Below, piece by piece: positions 22,847-30,648 of a stretch of 53,734 bases of DNA. The notes under the pieces are model-generated. The model saw nothing but the letters and a program-made list of their open reading frames with translations, was not told where the DNA came from and did not search any database. Origin of the DNA: a virus; IMG/VR virus record IMGVR_UViG_3300003691_000007, positions 1-53,734 of that record; one strand, written 5' to 3'. The position numbers were made by a program, and so were the translations under genes. Position 1 is the first letter of the stretch, and each line of letters starts with the position of its first letter.

Positions 22847-23131
22847 TTAGTAAACATATCTTAAAGTTTTTTTATTCCATGCTCGTCTGTAATGCTCCCT
22901 GCATAACCCGTACTTGCTTTTGTGAGTTTCCATGCAACCCTCTTCAATGCACTGTTTACGTCCACTCTCTGATGTTTTTGTGAACCCTGAAGCAGCCACT
23001 TCAACCTCGTCACGGGTCTTTGTTGATCTAATCCACTCACCATTCACAAAAGCATAAACAAAGCCGTGAGCGCCAATTTTGCACAACACACCGCACACAA
23101 TAGCCTTTATTTCTTCTTTCTTTGATAACAT
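22847..23131 (-). CDS. Small protein with GAHGF-NGEW domain and zinc-knuckle tail (paralogue 2)
   Basis: 94 residues from the ATG at 23131 (AAGGGG before it); an upstream in-frame start lies inside the HNH gene. The first half repeats the KIGAHGFVYAFVNGEWIRS motif of the gene at 21951. The second half has CIEEGCMETHKSKYGLCREH, a Cys4/His-type zinc knuckle like those at the ends of HNH proteins. A fusion of the duplicated domain with a zinc module next to an HNH gene is notable. Confidence 0.6.
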   Translation of the reverse strand: MLSKKEEIKAIVCGVLCKIGAHGFVYAFVNGEWIRSTKTRDEVEVAASGFTKTSESGRKQCIEEGCMETHKSKYGLCREHYRRAWNKKTLRYVY

Positions 23132-23141
23132 AAATACCCCT

Positions 23142-23576
23142 TTAATCTTCAGCACCGGCCCATGCCCGACCATATTTAATATCACTAATCAATCCTTCGC
23201 TTACGCCAAATCTTTCTGCAAGAGCTTTTCTTCCACCCCACTTGATATTTTTTAATGCTTTCTTTATCTGAAGTACGTCAGACAAGGTAAGTTTTGCCCC
23301 CTTACCCCTTCTGCAATTTTCAGCTTGCGTCACTATATCCAAGTGATTTGGGTTCACGCATCTTGTGTTGCTGCATTTATGATCGATAACACGGTTATTA
23401 GGTATTTGACCAAACATTTGCTCATACATCCATCTGTGCGCTAATACAGTCTTTTTATTTACCGTCTTTTTCCCATAGCCTGTTTTTTTATTAACGCTAC
23501 CAATCCAATTCCAGCACTGGTTTAAATCTTCTGGAAAATCCACCATCTTTTTAATTGTTTGTCCTGCTGCTGGCAT
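23142..23576 (-). CDS. HNH homing-type endonuclease
   Basis: 144 residues. The HNH core reads VLAHRWMYEQMFG (His47), VIDHKCSNTRC (Asp65-His66, Cys68, Cys73) and VNPNHL (Asn77-His78), the HNH_3 pattern of phage homing endonucleases. The C-terminal 45 residues (KLTLSDVLQIKKAL; RKALAERFGVSEGL) form a helix-turn-helix that would bind target DNA. The ATG at 23576 lies five bases after AGGAGG. Its place just behind the SSB gene suggests a mobile insertion into the replication operon. Confidence 0.85.
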   Translation of the reverse strand: MPAAGQTIKKMVDFPEDLNQCWNWIGSVNKKTGYGKKTVNKKTVLAHRWMYEQMFGQIPNNRVIDHKCSNTRCVNPNHLDIVTQAENCRRGKGAKLTLSDVLQIKKALKNIKWGGRKALAERFGVSEGLISDIKYGRAWAGAED

Positions 23577-23585
23577 CACTTCCTC

Positions 23586-24155
23586 CTAGAACGGGATGTC
23601 GTCAGAAAACTCTTCATCACTCATTGGCCCCTGATTCCCCGGCAAACTCGCCTGACCTGGGTCTGATGTGTACTGATTCGGGTCGTTATGCTGGTGCTGC
23701 GGTCTTTGTTGCTGCCTTCCCTGCTGTGGCCGCTGTTGCTGTCCTTGCTGTCTGCCTTGCTGGTATTGACCTTGATGGCCATTGCTGCCGCCTCTTTGCT
23801 GATTTTCTTGTGAAGCATTAGGATCACCGAGCATATTCATTTCACGGCCAACAATTTCAGTTGTGTATTTCTCAATCCCGTTGTTATCAGTCCACTTTCG
23901 AGTTTGCAGCCTACCTTCCAGGTAAATTTTACTGCCTTTTTTCAGGTATTCAGCCGCAACTTCAGCAAGTCTCGCCCACAACACTACACGATGCCATTCA
24001 GTAAATTCTTCATACTGGCCGGTATCTTTGTTCTTCTTCGAGTCAGCCGTGGCAACGGTTAGTGTTGCTACTGCTTGACCGCTGGCTGTATATCGAACTT
24101 CAGGGTCTTTACCGAGGTTCCCCAGTAAGATTACTTTATTTACTCCACGCGCCAT
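23586..24155 (-). CDS. ssb: Single-stranded DNA-binding protein
   Basis: 189 residues, similar in size to E. coli SSB. The OB fold spans residues 1-110 ([42 protein letters not shown]-type segment). A Gln/Gly/Pro-rich linker follows at about 120-165 ([20 protein letters not shown]), then the acidic tip ending DDIPF that recruits partner proteins. It protects single strands during replication and supports the ERF/exonuclease recombination system. The tip is a good match to host-type SSB, so it may recruit host enzymes. Confidence 0.95.
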   Translation of the reverse strand: MARGVNKVILLGNLGKDPEVRYTASGQAVATLTVATADSKKNKDTGQYEEFTEWHRVVLWARLAEVAAEYLKKGSKIYLEGRLQTRKWTDNNGIEKYTTEIVGREMNMLGDPNASQENQQRGGSNGHQGQYQQGRQQGQQQRPQQGRQQQRPQHQHNDPNQYTSDPGQASLPGNQGPMSDEEFSDDIPF

Positions 24156-24156
24156 G

Positions 24157-24459
24157 TTATTGCTCCGATGTTTTAATTAAGTCGTTTTCACCAATCCAAT
24201 GATCGCTTGTACCGAACATTTTAATCGCTTTCTTCATCATTTTGTAATGAGATCGAAAGCAAGCAGGGCTTAACTTTGTAGGCATACCGCGCCTCACTTT
24301 CACAAAGCCCTCACCTTTGATAAAAACCCCATCAATCGTTGTTCTGTCAGGTACAGGCTCGAAAACAGGTGGCGAGACAGCCGCATAATCAACTTTCTTT
24401 TGACCGACACTCGCAGCCTCCGCAGCCCTTCTTAAAAACTTTGCTTTTTTACCATTCAC
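24157..24459 (-). CDS. Unknown basic protein
   Basis: A 100-residue, basic protein ([20 protein letters not shown]) with a long Pro/Val middle ([18 protein letters not shown]) and a helical end. It overlaps the previous gene by 4 nt and lies 1 bp before the SSB start. The replication context suggests a nucleic-acid role; no family recognised. Confidence 0.55.
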   Translation of the reverse strand: MNGKKAKFLRRAAEAASVGQKKVDYAAVSPPVFEPVPDRTTIDGVFIKGEGFVKVRRGMPTKLSPACFRSHYKMMKKAIKMFGTSDHWIGENDLIKTSEQ

Positions 24460-24749
24460 GACATTCCCCTCAGTCTTATATCTGATTTTTCACTGGCGCT
24501 GGTGAGTGCGCTAATCACATTCACAGAGCCACTGTTGAAAGTACCAACGTACAAAATATCACCACGCTCAATCCGAGATTCCGTTGTAACCGTACCACGG
24601 GGAACACAATCTAACTTTCCGATTGTAGATATCCTCCGGTGTTGTGGAGACACGAAAAAAGGGCCGTCACACATAAAAACCGCAAGCTCCTCTGATCCTC
24701 CCGCGCTATTTATTCTTTTCAAAACATTATCAACCGTTGCTATTGTCAT
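24456..24749 (-). CDS. Unknown protein
   Basis: 97 residues, Ser/Thr/Arg-rich, with strand-type segments (LAVFMCDGPFFVSPQHRRIS; GDILYVGTFNSGSVNVIS) and one central Cys. GGCGGTGAAAA precedes the ATG. The ends overlap the next gene by 4 nt. It could be a small replication accessory factor; unproven. Confidence 0.5.
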   Translation of the reverse strand: MTIATVDNVLKRINSAGGSEELAVFMCDGPFFVSPQHRRISTIGKLDCVPRGTVTTESRIERGDILYVGTFNSGSVNVISALTSASEKSDIRLRGMS

Positions 24750-24831
24750 TTTTCACCGCCTTTTTATTTATCATGCAAATATAACACTTTGACCGTAAAA
24801 CTCGTATAGCCACACATATGTATTCCAATTT

Positions 24832-25482
24832 TCATAGTTTTATGTTATCCATCAAGGCAAAAGCCTCACTTGCTGTCATTGGCTTGAGTTCGCCAAGGTC
24901 AGGATTGAATTTACTACGAGATATCGATTTAAACTCTTTCGGTTTTTCAAATAATTCATCATTTTGGATTCGTGAGACATAGCGCAAGTAAGCGGCCTCA
25001 AACTGCTTGAAGTACTGCTCTTTCTTCCCTTGCCTGATCTCAACCACTCCAACTTCGTGAGCTGCAAGATAAACAATATAAAACTTCCAATTGTAATTGG
25101 CCGCCATGCTGTACGCGCTGTCTGCACACGGCACACCGAGCGATGCGGGGTCAGGCTTGCACCAGCTTACAATTTTACCGATGGACGGCAAAAATGGGTT
25201 TTTATCAAGCCGAGACATTGATTTGCAGTTATCTATCTGCTCGATGGTGTTAACTCCAGCATCACTTAGCGCAATGATTAATTCTTTTTTCCACTCGTCA
25301 TGCTCCATCACTGACTTGAACGAGTTGCGCCAGGCCGGGTGAGTTGCCTTCAGCATCCTTGCCAGGCTGTTTACTATTTCCACGCTTTCTTTCTTCGCGC
25401 TCTGCAACGTCTCGCATGGCTTTGTCGTGCCAACTTGTGTCTGCATCCCAATCTTCGGTATTGTCTCGATTACTTTTTTCAT
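24832..25482 (-). CDS. Lambda P-like replication protein
   Basis: 216 residues. The core resembles lambda P: a helical region with HDEWKKELIIALSDAGVNTI near residues 61-80, then RLDKNPFLPSIGKIVSWCKP near 91-110. P-type proteins load the host DnaB helicase at the phage origin through O. A ribosome site (AGAGGG) sits before the ATG at 25482, although this start lies inside the O gene, so codons 1-62 overlap O by 185 nt in another frame. An internal Met43 would avoid most of the overlap but lacks a good site. Confidence 0.8.
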   Translation of the reverse strand: MKKVIETIPKIGMQTQVGTTKPCETLQSAKKESVEIVNSLARMLKATHPAWRNSFKSVMEHDEWKKELIIALSDAGVNTIEQIDNCKSMSRLDKNPFLPSIGKIVSWCKPDPASLGVPCADSAYSMAANYNWKFYIVYLAAHEVGVVEIRQGKKEQYFKQFEAAYLRYVSRIQNDELFEKPKEFKSISRSKFNPDLGELKPMTASEAFALMDNIKL

Positions 25483-26182
25483 TATCGCCCTCTTGGTCGT
25501 AAGTTCCTTCGATGATTTTTATATAGTTTCCTTCAGTCATCATCCACTCTAAATTTGGTTTCCATTTTCGCTTGTTGTTCCCGGATAAAAAATGGCTCCT
25601 GGATACCATCATAAAAAATCCAGCCCAATAATTGATATTGCTCTCTTCATTCCATCTTGCGCCAATAGATTTTTTTCTCTTCTCCGAGAGTTTTTTTATT
25701 TTAGGCAAGCCTGGCAAAATAGAATGGTAGAGGTCCACAATCTGTCCGAAAGGGCAGTTGTTTTTTTTCCTTTCTTTTACTTCTTTATGGTTAATGACTG
25801 GTTCAATGACTGGTTTGTGTACCGTTTTCGGTACTGGTTCGAGTACCGTTTTCGGTACTACCCTTGTACCGTTTTCGGTACTGGTCCCGTTTTCGGTACT
25901 GCTTTTCTTAGCTAAAGCCCTATGCTTGCTGGACTTCAGTAATTTATACTTTGTGCTTACCCCTGTGCTTTTTTTTGATTTTATGTACCCACTCTCCTCA
26001 AGTTTTCTTATTCCTGATATCACGGTTTTACGGTCAAGCCCGGTATCGGTGCTGATCCTTTTTATTGACGGATAGCACGAAAAACAATCACCGGACCTGT
26101 CGGCAAGCGATAGCAAAACCAACTTATTTGATCCTGGTTTTACCGCCTGTTTCCACGCCCATATTGTAGCTTTTAAGCCCAT
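25298..26182 (-). CDS. Lambda O-like origin-binding replication initiator
   Basis: 294 residues. The N-terminal winged helix-turn-helix (residues about 20-75: LLSLADRSGDCFSCYPSIKR and on to KTVISGIRKLEESGYIKSKK) is the DNA-binding domain of phage replication initiators. Residues 95-121 (TENGT repeats, VPKTVLEPVPKTV) are encoded by four palindromic iterons, as in lambda O. The rest is a basic, Trp-containing C-terminal part (GARWNEESNINYWAGFFM) ending in a charged tail. It would bind the iterons in its own gene and recruit the P-like protein downstream. Confidence 0.82.
   Translation of the reverse strand: MGLKATIWAWKQAVKPGSNKLVLLSLADRSGDCFSCYPSIKRISTDTGLDRKTVISGIRKLEESGYIKSKKSTGVSTKYKLLKSSKHRALAKKSSTENGTSTENGTRVVPKTVLEPVPKTVHKPVIEPVINHKEVKERKKNNCPFGQIVDLYHSILPGLPKIKKLSEKRKKSIGARWNEESNINYWAGFFMMVSRSHFLSGNNKRKWKPNLEWMMTEGNYIKIIEGTYDQEGDNEKSNRDNTEDWDADTSWHDKAMRDVAEREERKRGNSKQPGKDAEGNSPGLAQLVQVSDGA
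25735..25899. other. Predicted replication origin inside the O gene
   Basis: Four copies of GTACCGTTTTCGGTAC lie at 25819-25834, 25843-25858, 25866-25881 and 25884-25899; only the last has one mismatch (GTCCCG). Each is a perfect inverted repeat of GTACCG around TTTT. On the left is an AT/pyrimidine-rich tract (25735-25800) and a doubled AATGACTGGTT. This is the lambda ori layout: iterons for the initiator plus an easily melted region in the O gene. Confidence 0.75.
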
Positions 26183-26185
26183 TAT

Positions 26186-26374
26186 TTAAGCCTGTTTTTT
26201 CGCTGGTTTTCTGATGTGATAATGAGCCTCTATTGCATCCTCGATTACCTCAATATTGCGCGATGGGTGCGCTCTCATAAACTGTACTAGGTGTGGCTTC
26301 ATTCGCACCGATATCATTATTCTTTTTTCACCAGGAGGCAGCTTTTTTCGGCCCGTAGTTCTGCTTTCTTCCAT
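26186..26374 (-). CDS. Small ribbon-helix-helix-type regulator
   Basis: 62 residues: a basic start (TTGRKKLPPGEKRIMIS), then the pattern ISVRMKPHLVQFMRAHPSRN, a beta strand and two helices like Arc/CopG proteins, and a basic tail. It is the first gene of the minus-strand early block, directly beside the divergent promoters and the inverted repeat, which fits an autoregulatory repressor. The family assignment is by pattern only. Confidence 0.6.
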   Translation of the reverse strand: MEESRTTGRKKLPPGEKRIMISVRMKPHLVQFMRAHPSRNIEVIEDAIEAHYHIRKPAKKQA

Positions 26375-26404
26375 TTTTACTTACCCTATATTAAGTGAAC
26401 AGCT

Positions 26405-26434
26405 ATGCTATTCCGAAAACTCTATTACTGTCAA
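26405..26434 (-). promoter_or_regulatory. Promoter for the minus-strand early block
   Basis: On the minus strand, TTGACA (26434-26429) and TAGCAT (26410-26405) are spaced by 18 nt, a strong -35 with a fair -10. It lies about 30 bp before the ribbon-helix-helix gene start and drives replication genes leftwards. Confidence 0.6.
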
Positions 26435-26464
26435 TACCTATAGTACGTTAAAGCTATTTAGGTA
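26435..26464. promoter_or_regulatory. Inverted repeat between divergent promoters, likely operator
   Basis: TACCTATAG (26435-26443) and CTATTTAGGTA (26454-26464) form an imperfect palindrome abutting the -35 of the leftward promoter and about 30 bp from the rightward one. A bound dimer here could control both early blocks. The ribbon-helix-helix protein next door is the first candidate binder. Confidence 0.45.
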
Positions 26465-26492
26465 TATATGGGGATATAACTTCATTTAAGTA

Positions 26493-26520
26493 TTGACAAT
26501 CGCAGGAATAAGACTATTAT
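26493..26520 (+). promoter_or_regulatory. Promoter for the recombination block
   Basis: TTGACA (26493-26498) and TATTAT (26515-26520) with a 16-nt spacer form a good sigma70 promoter, 25 bp before the first small gene at 26545. Confidence 0.65.
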
Positions 26521-26544
26521 CACCACTCACTTTGAGGTGGTTGT

Positions 26545-26721
26545 ATGTATAAAGTGTTACCAATAAGAAAGAAAGTTATTAAAAGATGCAGGGTTCTTTT
26601 GTTTGAATCGTGTCCTATTACTGGCGCATTGTTTTTGGTTATCACTATGCCGGCAGCAATCACGCTTAATCCAATTACCTTTGATAGATCGTTAAATCAA
26701 AAAAGACTGAGGATATGTTGA
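26545..26721 (+). CDS. Small Cys-containing protein with hydrophobic segment
   Basis: 58 residues starting MYKVLPIRKKVIKRCRVLLF and ending NQKRLRIC. GAGGTGG lies before the ATG and the stop is 1 bp before the ERF gene. It has a strongly basic start, a hydrophobic stretch (PITGALFLVITMPAAITL) and three Cys. First gene of the recombination block; function unknown, possibly a membrane or regulatory peptide. Confidence 0.55.
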   Translation: MYKVLPIRKKVIKRCRVLLFESCPITGALFLVITMPAAITLNPITFDRSLNQKRLRIC

Positions 26722-26722
26722 T

Positions 26723-27490
26723 ATGAGTAGCAAAGAAGTAGTAACAAAAATGGAACAAGGGGGAAGTGATATGTCTATTTCATCTGATCCTATGGTTATG
26801 ATTTCTAAGGCCATTGGCTCCGGACTAGATGAAAATCAATTAAAAATGCTGATGGACCTACAGGAAAGACATCAGAATAACATGGCTAAAGTGGCGTTTA
26901 ATAAGGATATGTCACTGTTCACAAAGGAAATGCCAACAATCGTTAAGGACGCGAGGGTTACTTACAAAACAGCAAAGGGCCTAACTGATTACTCCCATGT
27001 AACGCTGGCCAACGTAGTAAAGCATGTAAACCCTGGTATGGCTAAGAACAACCTTTCTTTTGGTTGGAGAACATCACAAAACAACGGATCAATTACTGTA
27101 TCTTGCGTTGTGACTCATGCTGATGGCCATAGTATCGATACATCACTAACTGCCCCGGCTGATCCTTCAGGTGGTAAGAACAGCGTACAGGCAATAGGTT
27201 CTACTATATCCTACTTGCAGCGATATACATTGCTTTCAATACTCGGTGTTGCCGTGTTTGAAGATGATGATGCGGTAAGTGTTGGAGATAAGGTTGATCT
27301 TATTTCTCAAGATAAAGTAAATACCATTCATTCTTTAATTGAAGAAACTACATCGAATGTTATTATATATCTTCAGGTCTTGTCAGACTCCTTTGGAGTG
27401 ACTATTAAGACGGTTGAAGATATACCAGACAAATATTTTCTTAGTTCAGTTGCTATGCTTGAGAAGAAAAAGAAGAGTAAGTTGTCGTGA
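26723..27490 (+). CDS. erf: ERF-family single-strand annealing protein
   Basis: 255 residues. The ERF superfamily core is clear: FNKDMSLFTKEMPTIVKDAR (about 59-78), the TDYSHVTLANVVKHVNPG segment, then GGKNSVQAIGSTISYLQRYT (about 150-169) with the conserved serine/tyrosine/arginine run. It anneals complementary single strands made by the exonuclease encoded next, supporting recombination and concatemer formation. The acidic C-terminal part (EDDDAVSVGDK) is typical. AGGATATGTTGAT precedes the ATG. Confidence 0.92.
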   Translation: MSSKEVVTKMEQGGSDMSISSDPMVMISKAIGSGLDENQLKMLMDLQERHQNNMAKVAFNKDMSLFTKEMPTIVKDARVTYKTAKGLTDYSHVTLANVVKHVNPGMAKNNLSFGWRTSQNNGSITVSCVVTHADGHSIDTSLTAPADPSGGKNSVQAIGSTISYLQRYTLLSILGVAVFEDDDAVSVGDKVDLISQDKVNTIHSLIEETTSNVIIYLQVLSDSFGVTIKTVEDIPDKYFLSSVAMLEKKKKSKLS

Positions 27491-28125
27491 GTATGCCATA
27501 TTCCAGCGACCTGATACTACCGAATCTTGAGCAAGGTACGGATGCTTGGTTTGAAGCAAGACGAGGTGTTGTTACTGGTAGTAACTTCGGGAAAATTATA
27601 ACCCCTAAAGGTGGCTCAAGTTCTCAAAGCAAAGACTATATGTGTAAGCTGGTTGCTGAATATGTAACTAAAGAGGTTGAGCCATCTTTTAAATCAGAAT
27701 ATATGAAGGATGGGAACGATAACGAAGGGTTTGCGATAAGCAATTATAACTTTATCAACGATGTAGTTACTGAGCATGTTGGCCTGGTGTACATGGATGA
27801 AGAAAGGAATGTTTCGGTAAGCCCGGACGGTTTAAGAGTTGTCAATGGGTCCATTGTTGGTGGTGTTGAAGCAAAATGCCCTAAGCCAGCAACGGTGGTT
27901 AAATATATTGTCGATAACGCATTGCCTGATGTATATAAAGCCCAGGTTCAGGGTTCTATGTGGGTATGCAGGTGTGATTGGTGGGATTTTATAGCCTACA
28001 CCAAACTGTTAAAACCGATGCTAATACGAGTACACAGGGATGATATTTATATCTCCAAAATGAAAGAGTTAGTATTGTGTTTTGTTGAGGAAATGATTGA
28101 AATGAGAAAAGAGGTAGTACAATGA
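27487..28125 (+). CDS. YqaJ-type phage exonuclease/recombinase
   Basis: 212 residues with the YqaJ/lambda-exonuclease core: TDAWFEARRGVVTGS near 18-32, a conserved acidic position in DGNDNEG (Glu80), SPDG (Asp114), the catalytic GVEAKCPKP (Glu128, Lys130) and a Gln-Gly at 155-156 (AQVQGSMWVC). It degrades one strand of a DNA end so that the ERF protein can anneal it. It starts at a GTG overlapping the ERF stop; an ATG two codons later is possible. Confidence 0.92.
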   Translation: MSMPYSSDLILPNLEQGTDAWFEARRGVVTGSNFGKIITPKGGSSSQSKDYMCKLVAEYVTKEVEPSFKSEYMKDGNDNEGFAISNYNFINDVVTEHVGLVYMDEERNVSVSPDGLRVVNGSIVGGVEAKCPKPATVVKYIVDNALPDVYKAQVQGSMWVCRCDWWDFIAYTKLLKPMLIRVHRDDIYISKMKELVLCFVEEMIEMRKEVVQ

Positions 28126-29120
28126 GTGAATTAGAGCTAATACCACAAGAAAACGCCTTATCAGTGTTTTGTCAGGAAGATGGAATGGTTCCTTATGTTG
28201 ATAAGGTCCGCGAAATGGTTGATAACTTCGAGCATGACGTTAAAACACCAGCCGGTCGTAAAAAATCGATAACTTTCTCGGCAAAAATATCTAAGTACAA
28301 GGTGGCAATGGATAATGTGGCCAAAAAAACCACGGAAGATATCGATGCGACCAAGAAAAAGGTAAACGCCTCACGTAAGTACCTGAAGGAAAATTTAGAC
28401 GAGCTGCGCGATCTGGCGCGACTTCCTGTAACAGAGTATGAAAAGCATGAAGAGGTTAGAATTAAAACCCTTCAGGAAAGAGTTTGCTATATTTCAAGCC
28501 TTAGCGATATCTGTAGTTCGGGTGATATCTCACTAGAAGATATCCAGGAAAACATTGATATCTTGTATAAGATAGAAATAGATGAAACCTTTGAAGAGTT
28601 CCAAGATAGAGCTGATTCAGCTAAAAAGGATTCATTTAGTGCGTTAACGTCGGCATTTAACCGCGAAAAAGAAAGAGCTCGTGATATAGAAGAGTTAGGT
28701 AAGTTGCGTAAGGATGCCGCAGACCGGGCAGAAAAGGACCGCCAGGTAGCAGAAAATGAAAACGCCAGGATAAAGGCAGAGTGCGAGGCCAAAGACAAGA
28801 TTGAGCATGAAAAGGCCAAACTTGCTGAAGCGAAAGAGCGCGAGGAGGCCCTAATTAGGGAGAACGAGCGTATTAAAGCTCAGGCCGAGCAGCAAGCAAA
28901 GCAAGCAGTCATTGATGAAAGGAACCGTCAAAAGGAAAAAGACCTGGAGGATGAAAGGGCGCGATTGAAGTTAGAAAGAGACAAGCAGCACGTATCTAAG
29001 ATAAGAGGTGAGGCTAAAACCGATCTAATGAATATCGTTTCGGAGGAAGTGGCAAAGAAGATAGTTTTAGCCATATCCAATAATGAAATATCGAATGTTA
29101 ATATAAATTACGGTGGTTAA
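28122..29120 (+). CDS. Coiled-coil protein of the recombination block
   Basis: 332 residues. The N-terminal third is helical and Lys-rich (KTPAGRKKSITFSAKISKYK) and the middle mixed (SDICSSGDISLEDIQENIDI). Residues about 185-300 form a long charged coiled coil (EHEKAKLAEAKEREEALIRE). It overlaps neighbours (ATGA) and sits in the usual DUF1351-like slot next to ERF and YqaJ genes, suggesting a recombination accessory role. I cannot assign a named family with certainty. Confidence 0.6.
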   Translation: MSELELIPQENALSVFCQEDGMVPYVDKVREMVDNFEHDVKTPAGRKKSITFSAKISKYKVAMDNVAKKTTEDIDATKKKVNASRKYLKENLDELRDLARLPVTEYEKHEEVRIKTLQERVCYISSLSDICSSGDISLEDIQENIDILYKIEIDETFEEFQDRADSAKKDSFSALTSAFNREKERARDIEELGKLRKDAADRAEKDRQVAENENARIKAECEAKDKIEHEKAKLAEAKEREEALIRENERIKAQAEQQAKQAVIDERNRQKEKDLEDERARLKLERDKQHVSKIRGEAKTDLMNIVSEEVAKKIVLAISNNEISNVNINYGG

Positions 29121-29121
29121 T

Positions 29122-29481
29122 ATGATGGATAAACAAAGATTTACCGATGTACCGGAGTTCTTGGCAGACCTTGATGCCGGAGTGTTTGAACAGAAGATAG
29201 CAATGGCTCTTTCTGATATCGCAAGCGGTGTTGTTACTAACGCGAAAAATGGAAAGCTAGTTGTTACTTTTGATTTTGTTCAAGTGGCTAACAGTTCTCA
29301 GGTGAACATAACACACTCAATTGTATCTACAACGCCAACAGGAAACGGAAAGGTCGTAGATCACAACGCAACAAACACGCCTATGCACGTTGGAAACGGT
29401 GGTAAAATTACATTGTTCCCAGAAAATCAGGGGCAATTTTTCAATAAGGCCGGAACAGGCCCTTTCCAGGAGAGTAAATGA
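29122..29481 (+). CDS. Unknown protein of recombination block
   Basis: 119 residues from the ATG at 29122, which has GGTGG five bases upstream; the GTG at 29113 lacks a site. A helical start (FLADLDAGVFEQKIAMALSD) is followed by strands (GKLVVTFDFVQVANSSQVNI) and a Gly/Asn-rich end. Such small proteins between the exonuclease and DUF2303 genes occur in many phages and may be accessory nucleases or Gam-like inhibitors; nothing here settles it. Confidence 0.6.
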   Translation: MMDKQRFTDVPEFLADLDAGVFEQKIAMALSDIASGVVTNAKNGKLVVTFDFVQVANSSQVNITHSIVSTTPTGNGKVVDHNATNTPMHVGNGGKITLFPENQGQFFNKAGTGPFQESK

Positions 29482-30299
29482 TGGATAAAGAAGTATTGAA
29501 GCAAGCGCAGTCTTTAACAGAGAAGTTAAACGATTCCGTAGGCGAAAGAACAGACTTCGAGACAATGCTGGTTCCGAACACTTCTCAGATAATTGATCTT
29601 GAAGAGTACCAGGAAACCCGAAACATATTCCGCGGATCATACACGACCGATAATATTCAGTCCTTTGTTAAGTATGTAGCAGACAACAAAGGCCAGCAAT
29701 GCTATGTAGATGCTAGGGAAATGGAGGCTCGTGTAATTTTCGATATTGATATCGATGGAAAGCCTGGCCATTGTAAGCACTCAGCATGGTTATATAGTAG
29801 AAAAACGGCTGACTTCAGTCTCGTGCTTGGTGTTAGTGGTTCCGAAATGACTCAGCAAGCGGCTTATGAGTTCCTGACAGACAATAAACATGCTCTTATG
29901 GCGCTTGATAGTTCTGGAGAGGAAGTGAGCCTTAATCATGCGATTTTAAAGATACAGGCCATTGAAGCTGAACGCATAAGCAGGTCAAACAGCGATATTT
30001 CAGATTTTTCAGCGTCAAAATCAGCGCTTGAATCAATCGAAGTTAGCGGTAACGGTGGAGTTATTCCGTCATACTTTAAATACACTGTTAGGCCGTATGT
30101 TTGGCATAAGGATATCGATGTTCTGTTAAGGGTTAGCATCTTGCTTTCTCATTCAAAGGAACTGAAAATCATCTTAAACATAGTTAATGAAGATAAAATG
30201 CTTGAGAGTATCGGGCTTGAATTTCTCGACTACGTTGAAGGTAAAATATCCGAGTCATGCGATGATGTTCTTACTTACATTGGTAAGCTAAAAACATAA
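29478..30299 (+). CDS. DUF2303-family protein
   Basis: 273 residues matching the DUF2303/YfdQ family: an acidic start (LTEKLNDSVGERTDFETML), TDNIQSFVKYVADNKGQQCY, an acidic strand (RVIFDIDIDGKPGHCKHSAW) and the later KYTVRPYVWHKDIDVLLRVS. Family members sit with ERF/RecT recombination genes, and their function is not well known. A ribosome site (CCAGGAGAGTAA) overlaps the previous stop. Confidence 0.82.
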   Translation: MMDKEVLKQAQSLTEKLNDSVGERTDFETMLVPNTSQIIDLEEYQETRNIFRGSYTTDNIQSFVKYVADNKGQQCYVDAREMEARVIFDIDIDGKPGHCKHSAWLYSRKTADFSLVLGVSGSEMTQQAAYEFLTDNKHALMALDSSGEEVSLNHAILKIQAIEAERISRSNSDISDFSASKSALESIEVSGNGGVIPSYFKYTVRPYVWHKDIDVLLRVSILLSHSKELKIILNIVNEDKMLESIGLEFLDYVEGKISESCDDVLTYIGKLKT

Positions 30300-30304
30300 A
30301 AAAC

Positions 30305-30328
30305 GTGCCGGGCTTGCCCCGGCACTTC
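30305..30328 (+). terminator. Hairpin after the DUF2303 gene
   Basis: GTGCCGGG (30305-30312) pairs with CCCGGCAC (30318-30325), giving an 8-bp GC-rich stem with a 5-nt loop just after the DUF2303 stop, followed by TTCTATT. It is a fair terminator with a weak U run, so some read-through into the next three genes is likely. Confidence 0.55.
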
Positions 30329-30342
30329 TATTGGGGTAAAAA

Positions 30343-30648
30343 ATGAATATAACCGGATTGAATAATAGAACGCCTACAATCAAATGCCGAGACAAGGATA
30401 TCTTGTCGGTAATTAGAATAATAAACGGCTCTCCATTAAGAGCCGAAAGTGAAAAAATTGGTATAAAGTACGGACAAATGACGCGGCTATACCAGCGGGT
30501 ATTAAATGAAGTGTGCCGATATAATATCGACAGGATGGAAGTTAAGGACCCAATTCTCTTTACCCGGTCAATGCCAGAGGCAAGAAAAAACAAAGAGGAA
30601 TGGTTGGGTTATATCAGAAACTTCATGGATAGCAGGGGGATGGAATGA
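30343..30648 (+). CDS. Small basic protein, possible regulator
   Basis: 101 residues, basic and helical (NNRTPTIKCRDKDILSVIRI; RKNKEEWLGYIRNFMDSRG). The middle (KIGIKYGQMTRLYQRVLNEV) could be a helix-turn-helix-like stretch. GGGGTAAAAA precedes the ATG, a variant of the leader seen in the minus-strand block. Function unknown. Confidence 0.5.
   Translation: MNITGLNNRTPTIKCRDKDILSVIRIINGSPLRAESEKIGIKYGQMTRLYQRVLNEVCRYNIDRMEVKDPILFTRSMPEARKNKEEWLGYIRNFMDSRGME

Noticed and set aside
23131-23185. Extended N-terminus for the small gene at 22847
   Set aside because: The extension overlaps the HNH gene and lacks a ribosome site, while AAGGGG sits just before the ATG at 23131.
25819-25899. Possible CRISPR-like or other repeat array
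   Set aside because: Only four 16-bp palindromes with 2-9 bp between them, inside the O gene; this is an iteron set, not an array with spacers.
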